Positions 61,201-64,000 of a stretch of DNA of 64,000 bases are shown here, piece by piece. Source of the DNA: Hyperoplus lanceolatus (Eukaryota; Chordata; Actinopteri; Uranoscopiformes; Ammodytidae). The DNA lies in assembly GCA_026929865.2 (NCBI GenBank), contig CM049409.1, forward strand, positions 8,339,452-8,403,451, in the 5' to 3' direction. A program made the translations under genes and the position numbers. The notes under the pieces are model-generated. The model saw nothing but the letters and a program-made list of their open reading frames with translations, did no database searches and was not told the DNA's origin. How positions within the stretch are numbered: position 1 is the stretch's first letter; each line of letters starts with the position of its first letter.

Positions 61201-63706
61201 ACTCTCAATTAAGCACATGTGGTGTTCAGATAGGTTGGAGGTGTCTCCTGTGCTTATGGAGCTGTTAAGCGGAAGTCCCTTACTTCCGGGGCATGGGACC
61301 TATCGGCTCGAAAAATTACAACGGTAGTCAATGGAAAGAAATGTTATTATTTTGGTATTTTTTCGTGCAAAGAATGGAACCATTTAGCAAGTAGAAGCTG
61401 GATACGGTCAGGTTTTGTGCAGAGCGCTTTTGTGGACTACAGCTCTTCGCTGCTCTTGACACTTATGATATACGTCACCACCACTGGCACCCTCTTAACT
61501 CAGAAATATGGCTGTGTCTTTAATGCACTTTACCGCCTTCTTTCAATGACAAGACAAAAGTCTTCAGCGTGGCGAAAACCACTACACAAGTGGACATGTG
61601 GAGAGTTTCAATTTCTCGAGTGGGGAGATTGTTGGCGTTGTCCATGCCAGCCATTAGCATTAGTATTTGCACTGTCAGTCGAGAAGTGGAGGCAATGTGT
61701 TGAGGTGACGTCACAGAGGCGACAAGACTTGTAGTTGTTCTCGTAACATTTTTTCAAAAGCCGTTAGACGAATAATCATACAACATACCGTCAAACTCTT
61801 CACATGAAAAATGATCATTTAGACCCATACAAAACATATATGTAATTCAAGGCATTTAATGACTGGGACCAGAAAATAGTAGATTACTTTCCATAGACTC
61901 CCATTCATTTTTTTTCAGCCGATAGGCCCCATGCCCCGTAATTCCGCCACTTCCGCTTAACAGCTCTATTGTGGCTGGTAGTTCATTAGCTATTGTGGCC
62001 AATAGTACAAGATTGACCTCTAACAAGCAGCAGAGTACAAGTAGCTCAAAATTGTACCTACATATAGTACTTAGGTAAGTGTTCTTAGTTAGATTACATC
62101 ACGACAGAATAAAAGGTCATTTTCAGGAAGGTTGAGCTTATATGTAACCAAAAGCATTGTTGACCCCACTACTCTCCCTGTGTTCGTGTCAATACAAAGG
62201 AACCAGACTAACCCTGTTGTGTTGAGGAAGCTGTCCCCCGCAATGCAGTCTCTAAACGTTGCTGAAGGAACGAACCAGAAAGCCGGAGTGCAGCTCCCGT
62301 CAATCTGCCTCTCAAACCCATAGTCACTGTTTCAGTTGAGGGACAGAATCAAGAAAAAATACACCAGGGTGTTTTCAAGGGTTAGTTATCATTCATTTAA
62401 AGCATCAAATATAAGCACTCAGCTTGGACAAGATAACATACACGAATAGCTTCATGGTCTTCTGTGAATAGAGGTCTTCTGAGCTCAAGGAAACATACTG
62501 CATATATATACAGCAGCTCAGTACATTTGAGATCTGATACTTTGTTTGAACTTCAGAAGCAGAAAAGGGCACCGTGCGTGTTTACACAAACTGTAATCAT
62601 ACCTTGGCAAAAGCAAGAGGGACCTGTCAGATTCCCTTTCATCGTGATCAAGGTAAACACAGACTTAAGGGCCGGGGTTGGAAAGTCTTTTAGCATTAAA
62701 GTGGAGATTAACTTGCCTAATATACAAGTCAGTGCTGCTCATTTAGCACACCAGTTACATCAGAAAGACTCAAGAAAGTATGAGACACGCTGTATGAAAA
62801 AAATCCTTACTGGCTAGAGCTGCAAAAGTACAGCCAAACAAAATAGACTCTGTAGTGAACTATTACACTTGCAAAGCTGTTCAAATGATAGTTCAATGTG
62901 TTAAATAATCTTCTGTTAAAATCACAAAATAAGTCATTTTAATTTTTATCATTTAATTTTCAAGTTTTTTCTTTTTTTAAATCTTTGAAGAGATTTGTCT
63001 ATTGCACTGGGTGACAACAGACTGGGTTAGGGTTAGGGTTAGTCAGTCAGACATAAGAGTTGTAAAAACCCTGACGGCATGTTTTAAAGTCATAGTACTA
63101 ACCCTAACTAAGATCCTAAGCCGACAGAAAGATAAGAAAAAAGGAATAATTATAAAATAAAAGTCTTCAAACACTCCTCTTGTTGTGCCTTTGGTTTGCT
63201 TCACAGCCTCTGCCTCTGGAGATTGATATAGTGCTGTGTGTTGGATATAATGAAGTCAAAAGAGGAGCTGCAGAGCAGGGAACTCACCACTCAAAGTCTG
63301 CTTCAGTGCAGGGGCAGGAGTCTGACATCTGGGAAATATACTGATCTCTGGCCTTGACACATTGAGTGTTTGCTTTCAGTTTTTGGAAGATTCTCTTCAT
63401 TCCCATGATGCAAACTTCGCCCTGTGATGAATTATGCATAATAAACATTTCAAAGGTTCTTCTCCCAGTTTTTTTTGAACATCCTGCCTTTATTGTGTGA
63501 CCGAATCAGAGAGTATTTTCACTTGAGTTTTAACCAACCACTGAATTCTCACGTTATTAACAGTCAAGTAGCAGCAAGATCCTCTTACCTCATTGTGTAA
63601 CTGCCATGTGAGATAATCTTCAGATGTGCACCGCGCTCGGAAAATGAACCGGAAGTCGATTTTGACAAGTTGCCACTCTGACCGATGACTGAAATGACCA
63701 AATATT
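43100..63706 (-). CDS. sorcs1: SORCS1-type VPS10 sorting receptor, 3' half (13 coding exons, 5' partial)
   Basis: Paralogous Vps10p-family receptor on the opposite strand, tail to tail with sorcs3. Thirteen GT-AG exons join to 549 codons plus stop: the last propeller strand (FGHFSHRSEWQLVKID), a ten-cysteine module with all ten Cys, the PKD domain (VDFGDGTAISY), the membrane-proximal region (SEWREDIGRVV), the TM segment and a cytosolic tail. Every internal exon matches the sorcs3 exon in phase and nearly in length (118,134,114,172,187,134,124,113,135,100,109,152,59 against 118,134,114,172,190,134,124,113,141,100,106,161,65). KFKRKIPGIN after the TM fits the long-tail SORCS1 isoforms as I remember them. 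The mammalian SORCS3-SORCS1 order is also tail to tail. The upstream exons lie beyond 64000. Confidence 0.9.
43159..45033 (-). other. sorcs1: sorcs1 last intron
   Basis: 1.9 kb between the tail exon and the last exon. Holds a small fish-repeat fragment (44698-44772); otherwise plain AT-rich DNA. Confidence 0.55.
44698..44772 (+). repeat. Fragment of a common teleost repeat 3' end
   Basis: CAGCTGGGATTGGTTCCAGC, CCCCGCGACCCTAAAGGATA and GCTGATGGATGGAGG match the well-known fish tail GGGATAGGCTCCAGC...CGCGACCC...GGATAAGCGG...ATGGATGG. The GATG-type ending suggests an RTE/Rex3-like source, but I am not sure. Confidence 0.6.
45034..45185 (-). CDS. sorcs1: sorcs1 exon: cytosolic tail
   Basis: 152 bp, acceptor CTACAG, donor GTATTA. 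Encodes KIPGINTYTVEQPDKEQEVI and the acidic/polar SDHVDVQLDSNSSG. KIPGIN and DKEQE align with the long SORCS1 tails and with the sorcs3 tail exon. The same frame stays open past the donor to a stop at 44873, so read-through would add about 50 unrelated residues. Confidence 0.85.
45246..45270. repeat. Short (TTTAG)n tandem repeat, possible LINE 3' tail
   Basis: Four TTTAG units followed by TTTATTTGTTTATAG. Pentanucleotide tails like this mark CR1-clade LINE ends on the - strand. The sequence to about 45470 may be its 3'UTR, but this is not shown. Confidence 0.4.
46215..46267. repeat. (AC)n microsatellite
   Basis: Perfect AC array in the sorcs1 intron between the tail and TM exons. Confidence 0.97.
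46434..46542 (-). CDS. sorcs1: sorcs1 exon: transmembrane segment
   Basis: 109 bp, acceptor CAAAG, donor GTACAG. Encodes APLVDSSDSGHSGTAVIMLV, the TM helix IMLVSVVLMGLAVFVIY and KFKR. Reading past the donor leaves an open frame of about 26 codons ending VAETV, a possible retained-intron tail. Confidence 0.94.
46971..47006. repeat. (GT)12-G12 tract beside a splice donor
   Basis: Twelve GT units then twelve G. Lies 12 bases from the donor of the sorcs1 exon 47019-47118, on the intron side. Confidence 0.95.
47019..47118 (-). CDS. sorcs1: sorcs1 exon: membrane-proximal region
   Basis: 100 bp, acceptor CACAG, donor GTCAGT. Encodes LSQVLLSALNQDLVQFSLKP and GVQVNVYATRLSAG. A G12/(TG)n tract lies 12 bases beyond the donor (C12/(AC)n in the transcript). 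Confidence 0.93.
47749..47783. repeat. (TG)n microsatellite, facing a short (CA)n
   Basis: TG array preceded at 47726-47737 by CA units, giving a small imperfect inverted repeat. Confidence 0.93.
49409..50799. mobile_element. TIR element with a second TIR element nested inside
   Basis: Starts TGGCTGTGTCTTGATTCAGG(GGTTGCA) and ends with the inverse (TGCAACC)CCTGAATCAAGACACAGCCA. Near the left end are repeats of AAGGCT; the right end has GGCCTTAAAA(C/T)CGGCCTT units. No transposase frame. Interrupted by the insert at 49880-50680, which leaves about 590 bases of its own. Target duplication not clear; possibly PIF/Harbinger-like from the GGC(T/C)GTGTC ends. Confidence 0.8.
49880..50680. mobile_element. 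Nested non-autonomous TIR element
   Basis: GTGTCCGAACTGCCATACTA at the left and TAGTATGGCAGTTCGGACAC at the right are exact inverses; the inner arms continue with GTCCTACTCATACTCA against GAGTATGTAGGATGTAGGAC. About 800 bp, no coding content. Confidence 0.85.
51281..51459. repeat. C19 run and (AT)n array
   Basis: A 19-base C run at 51281-51299 and a 65-base AT array at 51395-51459, about 95 bases apart. Confidence 0.95.
52503..53728. mobile_element. TIR DNA element with iterated GGGGNAAAGTGAGCCA motifs
   Basis: Begins GGGGAGAACGGGGAATCTGA and ends with the near-inverse CAGATTACCCCGTTCTCCCT, flanked by TA on both sides. Variants of the core GGGGTAA(A)GTGAGCCA recur near 52512, 52529, 52876, 52899 and 53526, and inverted near 52917 and 53703. 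It sits inside the left target duplication of the SINE that follows, so it is the younger insertion and its target site is TA. No clear transposase frame. Sister in design to 36709-37832. Confidence 0.82.
53741..53902 (-). mobile_element. tRNA-derived SINE, copy 1
   Basis: On the - strand: A-box region TAGCTCAGTTGGTAG, B box GGGTTCGATTCCCGC, a body shared with 58358-58521, then an A-rich tail. A 20-base target duplication AAACCTCATGTACTCTTTTT lies at 53903-53922; its left copy is split by the TIR element (52491-52502 plus 53731-53740). Confidence 0.9.
54138..54272 (-). CDS. sorcs1: sorcs1 exon: membrane-proximal region
   Basis: 135 bp, acceptor CAAAG, donor GTACTC. Encodes VTGISEEQLLVAVLSGLPTT and AEIFIVPEKRSR. 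Two codons shorter than in sorcs3. Confidence 0.92.
54273..55373 (-). other. sorcs1: sorcs1 intron with a MITE
   Basis: 1.1 kb. Contains the MITE at 55089-55314 and a TA array at 55328-55350, the latter ending about 25 bases from the donor of the next upstream exon. Confidence 0.6.
55089..55314. mobile_element. MITE with imperfect long terminal inverted repeats
   Basis: The left arm ACAGGTGGAGTCAGCAATTC ... GTCAAAATCAGCGAATATCT CCT is matched in inverse by AGGAGATATTCACTGATTTTG ... CGCTGACTCTACCTTT. About 225 bp, non-coding. A related partial copy lies at 39983-40130. Confidence 0.75.
55374..55486 (-). CDS. sorcs1: sorcs1 exon: membrane-proximal region
   Basis: 113 bp, acceptor TTCAG, donor GTCTGT. 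Encodes DYFRSHVLAFSSNLDEMNPG and SEWREDIGRVVKSSVVQ. It is too short to stand out as an ORF but is clear by homology with sorcs3 29983-30095. Confidence 0.93.
55805..57435 (-). mobile_element. Tc1-like DNA transposon, nearly complete
   Basis: 1631 bp with 280-bp terminal inverted repeats (55805-56084 and 57156-57435) that differ by one base as read by eye. Ends CACTCAACAAAAATATAAAC, flanked by TA on both sides. The - strand carries the transposase. It is a whole, young insertion in a sorcs1 intron. Confidence 0.95.
56124..57152 (-). pseudogene. Tc1-like transposase with one in-frame stop
   Basis: About 342 codons in one frame on the - strand. The N-terminal half has two helix-turn-helix regions (ALRERAIGMLTAGMSTRSIA, then TISAQTVRNRLREAQL). 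The catalytic half has DESRFTLFRADG (first Asp), HLTFQQDNARPH (second Asp) and YSPDMSPIEHVWD (Glu), a DDE triad of Tc1 type. A single TGA at 56724-56726 interrupts it where Arg (CGA) would be expected, consistent with one CpG transition. No frameshift seen. Confidence 0.93.
58115..58238 (-). CDS. sorcs1: sorcs1 exon: membrane-proximal region
   Basis: 124 bp, acceptor TTTAG, donor GTGAAC. Encodes PVVTLDGMMSFTFSNEGTHT and NTVHQDQKTVAVY. Confidence 0.93.
58250..58278. repeat. (GA)n microsatellite
   Basis: Fourteen GA units next to the acceptor side of the sorcs1 exon 58115-58238. Confidence 0.95.
58279..58640 (-). mobile_element. Possible LINE 3'UTR fragment interrupted by a SINE
   Basis: On the - strand the left part reads GAATAGCTGTGGCTGTGGCC then CTCAGCTAATGGGTATCCCA ATAAATCAAA, like known fish LINE 3' ends (CTAATGGGGATCCCAATAAA). 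The part right of the SINE (58533-58640) is CA-rich and may be the same element. Limits uncertain. Confidence 0.45.
58358..58521 (-). mobile_element. tRNA-derived SINE, copy 2
   Basis: Same family as 53741-53902: shares TTTATTGATAGTG(C/T)A(G/A)AGAGACAGAG and GGAGTGACATGCAGAGAACG. B box GGGTTCAATTCCCGC on the - strand. Target duplication CCTGTGCATTT at 58347-58357 and 58522-58532. A G10 run lies inside the head. Confidence 0.9.
58751..58884 (-). CDS. sorcs1: sorcs1 exon: PKD / membrane-proximal region
   Basis: 134 bp, acceptor TAAAG, donor GTAAGG. Encodes QLEQVQLSTPSLVVKNKAVN and GTVTYYWWFDNKTE. Confidence 0.93.
59641..59834 (-). mobile_element. tRNA-derived SINE, different head
   Basis: On the - strand: GTGGCGTAGCGGATAGATC (A-box region), GGGTTCGAATCTGACTCG (B box), then a body ending AATAAAGCTTGAAAATGAC and an A-rich tail. 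Target duplication CCATTTGTCTAAT at 59628-59640 and 59835-59847. The body resembles the other two SINEs but the tRNA head differs. Confidence 0.9.
59933..60119 (-). CDS. sorcs1: sorcs1 exon: PKD domain
   Basis: 187 bp, acceptor TGAAG, donor GTGAGT. Encodes TSITVDFGDGTAISYVNTSS and EDGVKHIYNKVGIYQVSATA. One codon shorter than the sorcs3 exon. Confidence 0.93.
60120..60699 (-). other. sorcs1: sorcs1 intron, nothing recognised
   Basis: 0.6 kb of plain AT-rich intron. Confidence 0.5.
60700..60871 (-). CDS. sorcs1: sorcs1 exon: end of 10CC, start of PKD region
   Basis: 172 bp, acceptor TTCCAG, donor GTGAGC. Encodes YRRALSNNCTEGTLLKYSPR, Cys 10 in RRQNCPSQAPRG, then LIATLGRNVTFLVFLEE. Confidence 0.94.
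60872..62212 (-). other. sorcs1: sorcs1 intron with a TIR element
   Basis: 1.3 kb; more than half is the element at 61259-61966. Confidence 0.7.
61259..61966. mobile_element. Non-autonomous TIR element of unknown superfamily
   Basis: Starts GAGCTGTTAAGCGGAAGT, continues CTTCCGGGGCATGGGACCTA TCGGCT, and ends with the inverse AGCCGATAGG ... CATGCCCCGTAATTCCGCC, ACTTCCGCTTAACAGCTC. Arms of about 55 bases with several mismatches; 708 bp in all. A 105-codon open frame inside has no recognisable domain. Target duplication not resolved. Confidence 0.8.
62213..62326 (-). CDS. sorcs1: sorcs1 exon: 10CC module
   Basis: 114 bp, acceptor AACAG, donor GTTAGT. Encodes DYGFERQIDGSCTPAFWFVP and GDSFLNTTG. 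Confidence 0.93.
62327..63287 (-). other. sorcs1: sorcs1 intron, telomere-like hexamers
   Basis: 1 kb of unassigned intron; contains GGGTTAGGGTTAGGGTTAG at 63024-63042. Confidence 0.5.
63024..63042. repeat. Short interstitial telomere-like repeat
   Basis: Three GGGTTA units. A short inverse, CTAACCCTAACT, lies at 63101-63112. Confidence 0.85.
63288..63421 (-). CDS. sorcs1: sorcs1 exon: 10CC module
   Basis: 134 bp, acceptor CACAG, donor GTGAGT. Encodes GEVCIMGMKRIFQKLKANTQ and SDSCPCTEADFE, with a split Cys codon at the 3' end. Confidence 0.93.
63589..63706 (-). CDS. sorcs1: sorcs1 exon: end of propeller, start of 10CC
   Basis: 118 bp, acceptor GTGCAG, donor GTAAGA. Encodes IFGHFSHRSEWQLVKIDFRF and ARCTSEDYLTWQLHNE with Cys 1 of the module. 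Most upstream sorcs1 exon in the window; no further exon was seen between 63707 and 64000. Confidence 0.94.
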
Positions 63707-64000
63707 CTGCACCAACAAGTCAGAAAAATGAAAGTCAAAAACATTTGGTACATGAGGCCGATTCAAGAGAAAAAGAAAAAACTGCTGTATGAAAAAAATA
63801 CTTCACTTTGGGTAATTTTAATTGCCGACCAACATTAATCCAAGTTCCTCTGCGGGCTGAGAAACTCTTCTACATATTGGGCTTATGAAAAACCGCTGTC
63901 AAGACCACAGTAAATAAACTGGAGAATGTTTGTGTAAATTGCATGGGGCTAAAATATAATTATCCAGTGCAGTTAAGTACGTACGGTAGAAAACACTTGA

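Overview
The window is vertebrate, almost certainly teleost, genomic DNA. Evidence is the GT-AG split-gene structure, the dense fish-type repeats (Tc1-like element, tRNA-derived SINEs, CR1/L2-like LINE ends, TIR elements) and long dinucleotide arrays. There are no bacterial genes, operons, CRISPR arrays or rRNA genes.

Two host genes are present, both VPS10-domain sorting receptors of the SorCS family, placed tail to tail. On the + strand, 26 coding exons (12210-35972) encode the last 1017 residues of a SORCS3-type receptor: most of the VPS10 propeller, the ten-cysteine module, the PKD region, the membrane-proximal region, the TM segment and the tail. Exon 1 lies upstream of the window. On the - strand, 13 coding exons (63706 down to 43100) encode the last 549 residues of a SORCS1-type receptor, from the end of the propeller to the tail. 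Exon order, lengths and phases match between the two genes, so they are inverted paralogues. Their stop codons are about 7.1 kb apart.

Layout: 1-12209 is the 3' part of a long sorcs3 intron with one 5'-truncated LINE. 12210-35972 holds the sorcs3 exons; the introns carry a TIR element (13832-14729), a very long TG/TGCG array (27075-27384) and degraded fish repeats. 35973-39455 is the putative sorcs3 3'UTR, with two TIR elements inserted, one of them split by an L2-like LINE end. 39456-41464 is the gap between the genes. 41465-43099 is the putative sorcs1 3'UTR. 43100-63706 is sorcs1, whose introns carry nested TIR elements, a TIR element inserted into the target duplication of a SINE, a nearly intact Tc1-like transposon (55805-57435), two more SINEs with clear target duplications and another TIR element (61259-61966).

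I found no promoter, because both first exons lie outside the window, and no bona fide tRNA or ncRNA gene. I saw no LTR retrovirus or Polinton. Family names, and the choice of SORCS3 versus SORCS1, rest on remembered mammalian sequences, not on a search.
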